In this document: positions 24,939 to 33,348 of the stretch, in pieces
Layout: every line of letters begins with the position of its first letter
Numbering within the stretch: position 1 is the stretch's first letter
Source: Actinomycetes bacterium
GTDB lineage: Bacteria > Actinomycetota > Thermoleophilia > BMS3ABIN01
Assembly (NCBI GenBank): GCA_021790115.1
Contig: JAJYIM010000019.1
Coordinates: forward strand, 1 to 39,033
DNA length: 39,033 nt
Direction: 5' to 3'
Made by a program: the position numbers and the translations under genes
The notes under the pieces: generated by a model
Told to the model about the DNA's origin: nothing
Databases searched by the model: none
The model's input: the letters and a program-made list of their open reading frames with translations, nothing else

Positions 24939-27900
24939 CTAGAGCTTTGATACGGGTGTAAAAAGACTATCAATTATAGCATCAAGCGCTTGCTTTACAA
25001 CAGAAACGGCCTCTTCCGCCTGCGCTTCGGGCCACACCACCAGCATTAGCTTCAGCGGATAGTAGGCAATCCTGAAGCCGGTTCCTTCCAGCGCCGCCCT
25101 CTGGCCGGCGTCAAGCTTTAGACCGCCAAGCTGGAGGCGGCCGCGCCGCAGCGACAGCGATGCCGCGCCGATAACAGCGGCGCGAAGGCGAATCGCCTGC
25201 ATATCAACGAGATTATACACCACCGGCGGAGGCTCGCCGAAGCGGTCCCGCAGCTCAGACTTAAGCTCTGTTAACTGCCCTTCGTCGCGGGCGGCGGCAA
25301 TGCGGTGATGGATATCGATCCTGGCAGCTTCAAAGGGAATGTAGTCCGCCGGGATGAAAGCGTCCAGATCGATGTCAAGCCTGACGATTCTGAGGTCTTC
25401 TACCGGCCTGCTTTGCAAGGCAGCAACGGCGCTTTTGATCAAATCACAATACATGTCAAAACCGACTGCCGCCACATGGCCCGACTGCTCCTGGCCGAGC
25501 AGATTGCCGGCGCCGCGAATCTCCAGGTCGCGCATGGCGATCCGGAATCCGGCGCCCAGCTCCGTATAATCGCTGAGGGTGGAAAGCCGCGCCATCGCTT
25601 CGGGCGTCGGCGCCTCTTCAGCCGGGTAGAACAAGTAGGCGTGCGCCGGCACCGCAGAGCGGCCGATGCGGCCGCGGATCTGATAAAGCTGCGCCAAGCC
25701 CAGCCGCTGGGCCTGGTCCACGATCAGGGTATTGACGCTGGGGATGTCCAGGCCGCTCTCGATAATGGAGGTGCAAACCAGCACGTCCGCCTCCCGTCCC
25801 AGGAAAGAGGCCATCACCGCCTCCAGCCGCGCTTCCGGCATCTGCCCGTGGGCCACCAGGAAGCGCACCTGCGGGAAAAGCGCCCTCAGCTCATTGGCCC
25901 TGGCGTCGATTGTCTCCACGCGGTTGTGCAGAAAGAAGGCCTGACCGCCGCGTCCGACCTCCCTTTTGATCGCCTCCCCCACCAGATCCTGGTCATAAAC
26001 GCCGACAAATGTGCGGATCGGATTGCGCCCCGGCGGCGGCGTCTCCATGATGCTGATGTCGCGGAGGCCGGACAGCGACATTTGCAGCGTGCGGGGGATC
26101 GGAGTTGCCGACAGGCTGAGAACATCGACCTTGAGCCGCAGTTGCCGCAGCGCCTCTTTTTGGCTGACGCCAAACCTCTGCTCCTCGTCAATAATGACCA
26201 GTCCCAGCCGCTGGGGCTGAACGTCAGTTGAAAGCAGCCTGTGCGTGCCAATCAGGACATCGGTCCTGCCGCCGCGAAAATCTGCGGCAATCCGGCGGCT
26301 CTGGGCCGGCGACCGGAACCGGGAGATCATTTCCACGTTTACGGGGAACTCGCGAAAGCGTTCGTTAAAAGTGTTAAAGTGCTGCAGGGCGAGGATGGTG
26401 GTAGGCGCCAGCAGTAGCACCTGCCTGCCCTGGGAGGCCGCCTTAAATGCGGCTCTCAGCGCCACCTCTGTCTTGCCATAGCCGACATCGCCGCAGATGA
26501 GCCGGTCCATCGGCTGCGGTGACTCCATGTCATCCTTAACGTCTGTGATGGCCGCCGCCTGATCATCAGTCTCCGTGAAAGGAAAATCCGCCTCCAGCTC
26601 CAGCTGCCACTCGTTGTCGGGCGCAAAGGCATGGCCGGACAGGCTTTGCCGGACGGCATACAGCTCAAGCAGCTCGCCCGCCATCTCGCGGGCGGCGCTG
26701 CGGGCGCGCGCCCGCGCCAGCTCCCAGGCGCGGCCGCCCAGCTTGTTTAAAGGAGGCGCTCCGGCGCCGGCTCCCACGTAGCGCGAAACCCTCGAGATTT
26801 GCTCCTGGGGCACGTACAGCCTGTCATCGCCTTTGAAACGCAGGAGCAGGTAGTCCCTGGTGACGCCGGCGACCGTCCTGGTCTGGATGGAATCAAAAAT
26901 GCCGATGCCGTGGTCCTGGTGGACGACGAAGTCGCTCGCGGTCAGGTCGCGGAAGGCGAGCACCGCCCGCCCGCCCAGGGCCTGCTGCTGGCCACGGGCG
27001 GCGCGCCGTGCTTTAAGCAGCGCCCTCTCTGGAACCACAGCCAGCTTCAGTTGCCGGCTGATAAAGCCCGCCGGCGGCGGCGACACTCTCAGCCAGGCCC
27101 CGGGGCTCTCCGGGCAGGGCTCCCCCGCAGCCATGAGCGTTGCCTTGCCCGCCAGCCCGTGGGCGGCGCGCCTGGCGGCGCCCTCCGCGGGGAAACAAAC
27201 AAAAACACGGTAACCGTCTGAGGCAAGCCGCTCAAGCACCCGGCCGGCCTCGTCCACTTTGCGCGGTCCAAAATCAATGCCTGAAACTGAAAACATGTGT
27301 GGCTGATCCGCAGGCAGGCTCTCCAGGGTCAGGCGGCCGGCGGCGCCTAGCCGGCTTTCCAGCTGCTGCGGGCTCAGATAAAAAGCAGCAGCTTTTTCAT
27401 CTCCCAGTTGGTCCGCTGCCTCTTCCCAAAACGACATGATCGAGTCTGCCGCAAGGCCGGGATCCACACGGCAAAGCCAGGGAGCCTTCTCCCCGGCCAG
27501 CGGTCCGCCGCCGGCGGCCGGCTCCGGCTCAGCAGCGGCAAAAATTGTAACTTCTTCTTCATCTGCCAGCGACCTCTGCGTATAAGGAGAGAAACGGCGG
27601 ATGGACTCGAGTTCGTCTCCCCAGAACTCCAGCCGCAAAGGGGCGGCGGCGTCTGTGGGAAACAAATCAATGATGCCGCCCCTGACTGAAAACTGGCCCG
27701 GGTCCTCCACCTGGTCCAGGCGCTCATAGCCCAGCTCCGCCAGCCGCCTGAGGACAAAATCAAACTCCGCGCCCGATGACAGGGCTATCACGAGCGGCTG
27801 CGGCCATGCGCCCGCGTCAAGCTCCCGCTCCTGCAGGGCCGCGATATCGGCGACGACAATGCCAGGCGCCGTTGCGCCGAGGCTTAGGAGCGCCGCATGG

Positions 27901-28199
27901 CGGGACCCGACCGCCTGCTTTGACGGCGCCAGGCCGCTGCCGCGGGCCGCTCCCTGGGACGGCAAGCGCCTTACCGGCGCACCGGCATAAACGCGCAGCT
28001 CTGCGGCCAGCCGCACCGCTGCGGCCGCATCGGGCGCAGCCACCAGCAGCGGTCCTGCCGGCCGGACATCGCCGGCCAGCGCCGCCAGCAAGTACCCCTG
28101 GAAGGACGGGGCCGCATGAGCCCGGGCATTGCCCGCCCTCAGCGCCGCTGCCAGCCGTTGATATTGTTCATCAGGCCTAATGTAATCGGTGATTGGCAT
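24939..28199 (-). CDS. mfd: Transcription-repair coupling factor
   Basis: Mfd removes stalled RNA polymerase and recruits UvrA to damaged DNA. The protein has UvrB-like N-terminal domains and the RNA-polymerase-interacting CarD-like domain (SDFVVHQDHGIGIFDSI, RLYVPQEQISRVSRYVG). Then come helicase motifs ICGDVGYGKTEVALRAAF (Walker A), IIDEEQRFGVSQKEAL (DEEQ), LSATPIPRTLQMSL and SGLDIPSVNTLIVD, and a C-terminal TRCF domain. The ORF runs to 28316, but the first 39 residues (GFGLSGFGLSGSRHPESS) are a translated intergenic repeat, so I start at MPITDYIRPDEQY, 28199, giving 1086 residues. Confidence 0.96.
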   Translation of the reverse strand: MPITDYIRPDEQYQRLAAALRAGNARAHAAPSFQGYLLAALAGDVRPAGPLLVAAPDAAAAVRLAAELRVYAGAPVRRLPSQGAARGSGLAPSKQAVGSRHAALLSLGATAPGIVVADIAALQERELDAGAWPQPLVIALSSGAEFDFVLRRLAELGYERLDQVEDPGQFSVRGGIIDLFPTDAAAPLRLEFWGDELESIRRFSPYTQRSLADEEEVTIFAAAEPEPAAGGGPLAGEKAPWLCRVDPGLAADSIMSFWEEAADQLGDEKAAAFYLSPQQLESRLGAAGRLTLESLPADQPHMFSVSGIDFGPRKVDEAGRVLERLASDGYRVFVCFPAEGAARRAAHGLAGKATLMAAGEPCPESPGAWLRVSPPPAGFISRQLKLAVVPERALLKARRAARGQQQALGGRAVLAFRDLTASDFVVHQDHGIGIFDSIQTRTVAGVTRDYLLLRFKGDDRLYVPQEQISRVSRYVGAGAGAPPLNKLGGRAWELARARARSAAREMAGELLELYAVRQSLSGHAFAPDNEWQLELEADFPFTETDDQAAAITDVKDDMESPQPMDRLICGDVGYGKTEVALRAAFKAASQGRQVLLLAPTTILALQHFNTFNERFREFPVNVEMISRFRSPAQSRRIAADFRGGRTDVLIGTHRLLSTDVQPQRLGLVIIDEEQRFGVSQKEALRQLRLKVDVLSLSATPIPRTLQMSLSGLRDISIMETPPPGRNPIRTFVGVYDQDLVGEAIKREVGRGGQAFFLHNRVETIDARANELRALFPQVRFLVAHGQMPEARLEAVMASFLGREADVLVCTSIIESGLDIPSVNTLIVDQAQRLGLAQLYQIRGRIGRSAVPAHAYLFYPAEEAPTPEAMARLSTLSDYTELGAGFRIAMRDLEIRGAGNLLGQEQSGHVAAVGFDMYCDLIKSAVAALQSRPVEDLRIVRLDIDLDAFIPADYIPFEAARIDIHHRIAAARDEGQLTELKSELRDRFGEPPPVVYNLVDMQAIRLRAAVIGAASLSLRRGRLQLGGLKLDAGQRAALEGTGFRIAYYPLKLMLVVWPEAQAEEAVSVVKQALDAIIDSLFTPVSKL

Positions 28200-28203
28200 G
28201 GAA

Positions 28204-28275
28204 AAGAACCAGATGCTGGATTCCGGGTGCCGGCTGCCGGATAACCCAAAACCAGAAAGCCCAAACCCTGAACAT
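28204..28275 (+). repeat. GGAT-family repeat upstream of mfd
   Basis: The plus strand reads CAGATGCTGGATTCCGGGTG, then CCGGCTGCCGGATAACCCAAAACC. It reads away from the mfd start codon, fits the degenerate GGATNNNGGAT family, and creates the false N-terminal extension of the mfd ORF. Confidence 0.5.
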
Positions 28276-28349
28276 ACTTGACGTGTGGTAGATAGTTGAT
28301 ATAGTGTTTCCACCACGCAAAACCGGGAACAGGAAACCGGCTGCAGGTT

Positions 28350-28928
28350 TTATTCTGGCCGGCCCCGGCGCTGGTTGCAACGGTCCATGGCTGCCTCTAT
28401 CCCTTCCCGGATAATGGCATCCACACATTCCACCGCCTTATCAACAGCGGCCTCAAGGCCTGTCTCCTCTTTGTCAAAAGGAGAGAGCACAAAATCGCTG
28501 ACATCGGCCGGGGCGGCGGCGGGGCGGCCAATGCCGACCCTGACGCGGTTAAAGCCAGCCGAGCCCAGGCTGGCGCAAATGCTTTCCAGGCCCTTGTGGC
28601 CGCCACTGCCTCCCCCTCTCCTGACTCTGACAACGCCGAGGGGGAAATCGAGGTCATCGTGCACGACGGTGATGCTCTTGGGGGAAATGTGCTTGCCGGC
28701 GGCAGCCTCGGCAACGGCGTCGCCGGAACGGTTCATGTAGGTAAGGGGAAAGAGCACGGCCACATGCTGGCCGCCGGCGGCGCCTTCGCAGTAGCGGCCT
28801 CCATAGCGCCGGCGCAGGCGCACCAGCCCCTGAGCCCGGCGGAAATGCTCCGCCACCATAAAGCCGACGTTATGACGGGTGCCCGCGTACTCCTCACCCG
28901 GATTCCCCAGGCCGACAACTAGATGCAT
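28350..28928 (-). CDS. pth: Peptidyl-tRNA hydrolase
   Basis: Pth releases peptides from prematurely dropped peptidyl-tRNA. The 192-residue protein has LVVGLGNPGEEYAGTRHNVGFM with the catalytic His, LTYMNRSGDAV, VVHDDLDFPLGVVRVRRGGGSGGHKGL and FNRVRVGIGRP, the complete active-site set. The start MHLVVGLG is six bases after the rplY stop. The rplY-pth order is common across Gram-positive bacteria. Confidence 0.97.
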   Translation of the reverse strand: MHLVVGLGNPGEEYAGTRHNVGFMVAEHFRRAQGLVRLRRRYGGRYCEGAAGGQHVAVLFPLTYMNRSGDAVAEAAAGKHISPKSITVVHDDLDFPLGVVRVRRGGGSGGHKGLESICASLGSAGFNRVRVGIGRPAAAPADVSDFVLSPFDKEETGLEAAVDKAVECVDAIIREGIEAAMDRCNQRRGRPE

Positions 28929-28934
28929 TCCATT

Positions 28935-29597
28935 TTATGTTTCTGCGCCGCCTTCCGCCGCCGGTGCTTCTTCAGCCTCGGCTCCTTCTTCTGCGGCGGC
29001 TTCTTCTTCAGCTTCCTCCGCGGCTGCCTCTTCCTTAACGATCGTAGGCGGAATGACGCTGGCGACCTGGGAGTCAGGATCATTTAGAATTTCCACCCGG
29101 GGCGGAATTGGAATGTCACCAACCTTGACTGAGTCACCAATCTGCATTTGCTCAACATCATAATGGACGCCTTCCGGGATATCGCCGGGCAGGCAGCGAA
29201 TATGGAGCTCGCGCAGCGAGTGATCAAGGACGCCGCCCTCGCGGACGCCGGCAGCGCTGCCAACCAGCTCCAAGCGGACGGTGGCCTCGACCGGCTGATC
29301 CATCCGTACTTCCATAAAGTCCACATGCAGCAGCCCTCTGCCGACGGGATCGTTCTGATATTCCTTCAGGATTACCGGGTGCTCTTTTTTCTTGCCCTCG
29401 AAAGTAAGTGAAATGATGGCGCTTCCGCCTTCGCGCCCGAGCGCCTTTTTTAATGATTTCGCCTCAACGGCCAGGGGGACGCTGCTGTTGCCGCCGCCGT
29501 AGAGCACCCCGGGGATCCAGCCGCTCTGGCGCAGGCGTCTTGACTCGGAGCTGCCGAAACTCTGGCGCTCCTTGACTTTAAGCTCAACTTTTTTCAT
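28935..29597 (-). CDS. rplY: Ribosomal protein bL25, long CTC/TL5 form
   Basis: This protein binds 5S rRNA in the large ribosomal subunit. The N-terminal L25 domain (KKVELKVKERQSFGSSESRRLRQSGWIPGVLYGG) is followed by the TL5/CTC C-terminal beta domain (LLHVDFMEVRMDQPVEATVRL) and an acidic Glu/Ala-rich tail. I start at MKKVELK (29597), since GCGAGG sits 5-6 nt before it; the ORF start six codons earlier has no support. It lies 22 bp after prs. Confidence 0.95.
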   Translation of the reverse strand: MKKVELKVKERQSFGSSESRRLRQSGWIPGVLYGGGNSSVPLAVEAKSLKKALGREGGSAIISLTFEGKKKEHPVILKEYQNDPVGRGLLHVDFMEVRMDQPVEATVRLELVGSAAGVREGGVLDHSLRELHIRCLPGDIPEGVHYDVEQMQIGDSVKVGDIPIPPRVEILNDPDSQVASVIPPTIVKEEAAAEEAEEEAAAEEGAEAEEAPAAEGGAET

Positions 29598-29619
29598 TAA
29601 ACCTCGCTTCCGCAATCAG

Positions 29620-30615
29620 CTAAAACAGCTGGTCATCGCCCTCGAACAGCCGGCTGACAGATTCATCCAGAAACACACTCTGAATTGTGTCCGCCAGCGT
29701 GGATGCCGTTGACAGAACTTTTATTTTGCCGTTCTTTTTGCCGGGATTCAAGGGAAGCGTGTCCGTGACCACCACTTCGGCAACGGGCGCTTCCTGCAGC
29801 CGCTGATAGGCAGAGCCCGACAATACGGGATGCGTGCAGGTGGCGTAAACCTCGCGGGCGCCCTGGTCCGTCAGCACCTTGGCGCCGGCAGCGATCGTGC
29901 CGGCCGTATCAATCATGTCGTCAACCATGACCGCCAGCTTGCCTTTGACATCGCCGATCACCTCCATGATCTCGGCGACGTTATGGCTGGGACGGGTCTT
30001 GGTAAGAATGGCCAAGTCGACGCCGTCGCCGAGCTTCTCCGCAAACTTCTTGGCCCGCTTGACGCCGCCAACGTCCGGCGACACCACCACCAACTGCTCC
30101 TGCGGAATCTGCTTCAGCCGGAAGTGGCCTGCCAGGATGGACAGCGCCGTCATATGATCAACCGGTATGTCAAAAAAGCCCTGAACCTGGCCTTGATGCA
30201 GGTCCATAGTCAAAACACGGTCGGCGCCGGCCACCTGCAGCAGGTCGGCCACCAGCTTGGCGCTGATCGGCTCGCGGCCGGCCGATTTCTTGTCCTGGCG
30301 GCAGTAGCCCATCCAGGGCATGACGGCGGTGATCCTTCTGGCCGAGGCCAGCCTCGCCGCCTGCACCATGATCAGCAGCTCCATCAGGTTATCGTTGACA
30401 GGGCTGCCGGTTGACTGAATCAGAAACACGTCGCTGCCGCGCACATTCTCTTTGTAGCGGACGTAAATCTCGCCGTTGCTAAACGTTTTTGTCTCGATAT
30501 CGCCCAGCTTGATATGAAGATTTTCTGCAATCTTTTCACCGAGGCCGGGCACGCTGCGGCCACAGAAAAGCATCAGCCGCTTGCTCTTTTGTGCCAGAAT
30601 GCTGCTGGGAGTCAT
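29620..30615 (-). CDS. prs: Ribose-phosphate pyrophosphokinase
   Basis: Prs makes PRPP from ribose-5-phosphate and ATP for nucleotide, His and Trp synthesis. The 331-residue protein has the ATP-binding NGEIYVRYKENVRGSDVFLIQS, MPWMGYCRQDKKSAGREPIS, the metal-binding VLTMDLHQGQVQGFFDIPVDHM and the PRPP loop VMVDDMIDTAGTI. The start context lacks a clear ribosome binding site because a GGAT repeat lies directly upstream of the ATG. Its place between glmU and rplY matches many actinobacteria and firmicutes. Confidence 0.97.
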   Translation of the reverse strand: MTPSSILAQKSKRLMLFCGRSVPGLGEKIAENLHIKLGDIETKTFSNGEIYVRYKENVRGSDVFLIQSTGSPVNDNLMELLIMVQAARLASARRITAVMPWMGYCRQDKKSAGREPISAKLVADLLQVAGADRVLTMDLHQGQVQGFFDIPVDHMTALSILAGHFRLKQIPQEQLVVVSPDVGGVKRAKKFAEKLGDGVDLAILTKTRPSHNVAEIMEVIGDVKGKLAVMVDDMIDTAGTIAAGAKVLTDQGAREVYATCTHPVLSGSAYQRLQEAPVAEVVVTDTLPLNPGKKNGKIKVLSTASTLADTIQSVFLDESVSRLFEGDDQLF

Positions 30616-30620
30616 GGTAA

Positions 30621-30773
30621 AGCGGGTGGTGGATTCTGGATTTTGGATTCTGGATTTAACCGAAAACCAAAAAACCTGGAGTCAGAAAAAGCGGATGGTG
30701 GATTCTGGATTCTGGATTCTGGAAAACCTAAAATTCGGTTGCAGGATGGTGGATGATGGATGGTGGATGACAT
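30621..30773 (+). repeat. GGAT-family repeat array filling the prs-glmU spacer
   Basis: The spacer is almost wholly repeat. It reads AAAGCGGGTGGTGGATTCTG on from the prs start codon, then a second unit AAAAAGCGGATGGTGGATTC with three TGGATTC steps, and ends with GGATGGTGGATGATGGATGG near the glmU stop. Three sub-blocks with slightly different phases are visible. Confidence 0.8.
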
Positions 30774-30775
30774 GA

Positions 30776-32191
30776 CTAGTCCTTCTCCTCCCTGGAAGCA
30801 AATTTTTCCCTGGCGTAGCCTTCAATATTTTTCTGCTTGGCGCGGGCAATTCCCAGCGCCTCCGCCGGGACATCGCCGGTTATCACCGAACCGGCGCCGG
30901 TCATGGCCCCGTCTCCCACCGCAACGGGCGCAACAAAAACCGTATCGGCGCCCGTGTGAACACCGCTGCCGACCACGGTGCGGAACTTGCTGAGACCATC
31001 ATAATTGGCAGTAATATTGCCGGCGCCTATATTGGTGCGGCTGCCTATCTCAGCATCGCCAATATAACTTAAGTGAGGAACCTTGGCTGCCTCTCCCACG
31101 ACGCTATTCTTGATCTCAACGAAAGTCCCGACTTTGGCTGCCTGAAGCAGCCTGGCTCCAGGCCTTAAATAGGCAAAGGGGCCCACGCTGCAGCCGCTGG
31201 CGATTTTCGCCCCCAAGACGTATGAGGCGACCAGCGTCACGCCGTCATCAATGACGGAATCCGCGACCCTGGCGGCGGGTCCAATAACGCAGTCCTCACC
31301 AATCTGGGTATTGCCGGCCAGCATCGTCATCGGCTCCAGTAGCGTATCCCGGCCAATTTTAACATCCGCCTCAACGTAGGTGCACGAAGGATCCCTCACC
31401 GTCACCCCCTCGATCATGTGACGGTCCAGAATGCGCCGCTGCATCACCCGCTCCGCTGCGGCCAGGTCTTTGCGCGAATTCACTCCCAGCACTACGGCCG
31501 GGTCATCTATTTCATGCGCCAGGACGGCCTGCCCATCAGAGGCAAGAATCTCTACCACATCGGTGAGATAAAATTCCCCCTGGGAGTTCCCCGTCTCCAA
31601 CTGCTCCAGGGCCGGCCAGAGCGCACCAGCGTTAAAAATATAAACACCGGCGTTTATCTCACAAATATTCTTTTCTGCCAAGTTAGCGTCGCGCTCTTCA
31701 ACAATCCTTGCCACCCGGCCGTCGGCGTCGCGGCAGATGCGGCCGTAGCCTGAGGGATCGCCCGCCTCAACTGTCAGCATTGTGCAGGCGGGCAAAGCCT
31801 GCCGGTGGGCGTTTAACAAGCCTTGCAGCGCTGCCGCAGTGATCAGGGGCGCATCCCCGTTCATCACCAGCAAGTCGCCCGCAAACCATTCCAGGGCCGC
31901 TGCCGTGGCCCTCAACGCGTCGCCGGTGCCCAACTGCTGCGCCTGCAGGACTGCTTCTGTATTTTGAGGCAGCACCTGGTGCACGGCGTCGGCAAGATCG
32001 GGCGCCAACACCACCAGGAACCGCTGCGGCGACACCGCCTGGGCTGCGCCGCTTACCCAGGAAATCATTGGCCGGCCGCAGATGCGGTGAAGCACCTTGG
32101 CGGTCTTTGATTTCATGCGCGTGCCCAAACCCGCCGCCAGAATGACGACGGCCAGAGCCTGCCCGGGCCCTTCGTTTTCAGCAGCTTCCAT
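30776..32191 (-). CDS. glmU: Bifunctional UDP-GlcNAc pyrophosphorylase / glucosamine-1-phosphate acetyltransferase
   Basis: GlmU acetylates glucosamine-1-phosphate and joins it to UMP, giving UDP-GlcNAc for the wall. The 471-residue protein has the uridyltransferase loop LAAGLGTRMKSKTAKVLH, VMNGDAPLI and EINAGVYIFN, then a left-handed beta-helix of hexapeptide repeats with GPFAYLRPGARL, GTFVEIKNSVVG and NANYDG-like ITANYDG. GGAGAG lies 8 nt before the ATG. A hairpin CAGGGA-TCCCTG sits just upstream of this ribosome binding site. The gene is followed by repeats and prs. Confidence 0.97.
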   Translation of the reverse strand: MEAAENEGPGQALAVVILAAGLGTRMKSKTAKVLHRICGRPMISWVSGAAQAVSPQRFLVVLAPDLADAVHQVLPQNTEAVLQAQQLGTGDALRATAAALEWFAGDLLVMNGDAPLITAAALQGLLNAHRQALPACTMLTVEAGDPSGYGRICRDADGRVARIVEERDANLAEKNICEINAGVYIFNAGALWPALEQLETGNSQGEFYLTDVVEILASDGQAVLAHEIDDPAVVLGVNSRKDLAAAERVMQRRILDRHMIEGVTVRDPSCTYVEADVKIGRDTLLEPMTMLAGNTQIGEDCVIGPAARVADSVIDDGVTLVASYVLGAKIASGCSVGPFAYLRPGARLLQAAKVGTFVEIKNSVVGEAAKVPHLSYIGDAEIGSRTNIGAGNITANYDGLSKFRTVVGSGVHTGADTVFVAPVAVGDGAMTGAGSVITGDVPAEALGIARAKQKNIEGYAREKFASREEKD

Positions 32192-32274
32192 AAAAAAGAC
32201 TCTCCAGAGACAGGGATTGTTGACGTCCCTGGAATAAACAGGCGTTTAGAGTTTATCCCAAGCTTTTCCTATTT

Positions 32275-32332
32275 AGAATCTATCTCAAAAGGCATATCCT
32301 GCTGCTACGAACAGCCTCTTAAGATGGATTCT
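32275..32332. repeat. Short palindromic repeat, type-A arms, between tRNA-Gln and glmU
   Basis: This 58-bp element has arms AGAATCTATCTCAAAAGG and CCTCTTAAGATGGATTCT, complementary at 15 of 18 positions. Read on the minus strand it aligns with the 15974-16028 copy through GCAGCAGGATATGCC. It may be nested in remains of a type-B element, as AGAGTTTATCCC lies before it and CTGCCGGGATAGGCTCT lies after it. Confidence 0.8.
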
Positions 32333-32422
32333 AAGCGTATTCTACTGCGGCCCTCGCAAAGAATAACCTGCCGGGATAGGCTCTCAGGAAAAAACCTGCC
32401 CCCGCCCGCGGTCAAATCATCC

Positions 32423-32497
32423 TGGCTGGGGCGGGAGGATTCGAACCTCCGAATCACGGGACCAAAACCCGTTGCCTTACCACTTGGCTACGCCCCA
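32423..32497 (-). tRNA. tRNA-Gln (anticodon TTG)
   Basis: On the minus strand the acceptor stem TGGGGCG pairs with CGCCCCA, the anticodon arm ACGGG-TTTTGGT-CCCGT presents TTG, and the T-arm reads GGAGGTTCGAATCCTCC. The discriminator is G and CCA is encoded, 75 nt in all. The gene is flanked on both sides by palindromic repeats of the same family. The placement upstream of glmU is typical of actinobacteria and relatives. Confidence 0.97.
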
Positions 32498-32600
32498 ATG
32501 GCAGCCAGCGAAGGCCGGAAAAGTATAGCATAAAAGCGGATGGTGGATGATGGATTTTGGATGCTGGGAAAACCAAAAACCGGGATTTGAATGATGGATT
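32498..32600 (+). repeat. Gap upstream of tRNA-Gln with GGAT-family repeat
   Basis: This stretch and the palindromic element after it form a 382-bp gene-free region up to 32879. From about 32532 the plus strand reads AAAAGCGGATGGTGGATGAT, then GGATTTTGGATGCTGGG and AACCAAAAACCGGGA. It reads away from the tRNA 5' end. The tRNA promoter should lie in the same place, but I cannot single it out. Confidence 0.6.
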
Positions 32601-32781
32601 AGAATCTATCTCAAAAGGCAGTTCGCAGCGAGGCCGAGCGAAAAGGCGATGGGCAAGGACGCAGGAGTAAAAAGCCCGCAGTCGTACCCGCTGCGGTACG
32701 TCGAGGGCTTTTTGCTCCGAGGACGCCGCCCATCGCCTTCGCAGCCGGCCGCAGCAGAATATGCCTTCTGAGATAGATTCT
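32601..32781. repeat. Full-length MITE-like palindromic element, type-A arms with core
   Basis: This 181-bp element begins AGAATCTATCTCAAAAGGC and ends with its near-complement GCCTTCTGAGATAGATTCT, 18 of 19 matching. Between the arms lies the 104-bp core shared with bases 1-104. The core forms an inner stem (GGAGTAAAAAGCCC with GGGCTTTTTGCTCC), and GGCGATGGGC faces GCCCATCGCC further out. So almost the whole element can fold into one long hairpin. It encodes no protein. Confidence 0.85.
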
Positions 32782-32845
32782 TAGAGAAAAAGGGAGGAAC
32801 CAGACCAAATGGGACGGTGACAACGGTAGCAATGGTTTAAGAGAG

Positions 32846-32882
32846 ATTATCAACCATCCACCATCAAGCATCCGCTTTATTA
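32846..32882 (-). repeat. GGAT-family repeat directly after the DUF2267 gene stop codon
   Basis: The minus strand reads TAATAAAGCGGATGCTTGAT, then GGTGGATGG. The TAA is the stop codon of the gene ending at 32880. Confidence 0.7.
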
Positions 32883-33302
32883 CGCTGCCCTGCCTTTGCG
32901 GGCGTGGTTGGCGGCGTTTATTTCCGGGGGCAACATGCGGCGGAGAAACTTACCCGATTCCCCGGGCAGCGATCCGGTCAGCGCGGCCAGGACCGAGACC
33001 GCAGCCCGCTGAGCGCTGCGGGATGAACGGTACCGCCCCGCCTGCTGCACCCTCAAGACGAAGTGCAGCGTGCCGGCCTTGGGGCCATAAAGCCTGCTCG
33101 CCGCCGTCTTGAACTCCAAAGGGGCGAAGCTCCAGAGCTGGGAAGCATCCTGGGGCAAGCTCCTGCGCACCGTTTCAGACGCCGTCGCAGGCAGCCATGA
33201 CTTGATGGTTGCAAACACGGAGCATACAGCCCTGCTGGCCTCCCTCTCGGAGCTGTACTCGCCTTTCTGCTTGACCAGCCTGAGAAAACCCAACTCATTC
33301 AT
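32880..33302 (-). CDS. DUF2267-like protein
   Basis: About 140 residues with two similar halves, each with an FLxxV start followed by an AxxAxxAVxxxxxxxLP helix pattern (FLRLVKQKGEYSSEREASRAV; FVLRVQQAGRYRSSRSAQRAAV). This pattern fits DUF2267, whose function is unknown. The ORF extends to 33377, overlapping ispE by 29 nt. I chose MNELGFLRLVKQ at 33302 because the domain begins there, though no strong ribosome binding site supports either start. The protein is basic and has no membrane segment. Confidence 0.65.
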   Translation of the reverse strand: MNELGFLRLVKQKGEYSSEREASRAVCSVFATIKSWLPATASETVRRSLPQDASQLWSFAPLEFKTAASRLYGPKAGTLHFVLRVQQAGRYRSSRSAQRAAVSVLAALTGSLPGESGKFLRRMLPPEINAANHARKGRAA

Positions 33303-33348
33303 CACGCTCACGCTTTCGATACGCCCACCTTTTGTTTTAGCCGATTCC

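Noticed and set aside
25305-26231. Long plus-strand ORF (308 aa) opposite mfd
   Set aside because: It is the antisense shadow of helicase motifs in mfd; long antisense frames are expected at this GC content.
28200-28316. N-terminal extension of the Mfd ORF
   Set aside because: Residues such as GFGLSGFGLSGSRHPESS are a translated GGAT-type repeat; the family-like start is MPITDYIRP.
30621-30773. CRISPR array in the prs-glmU spacer
   Set aside because: The repeats are short, degenerate and continuous with no unique spacers of even length, and no cas genes are present.
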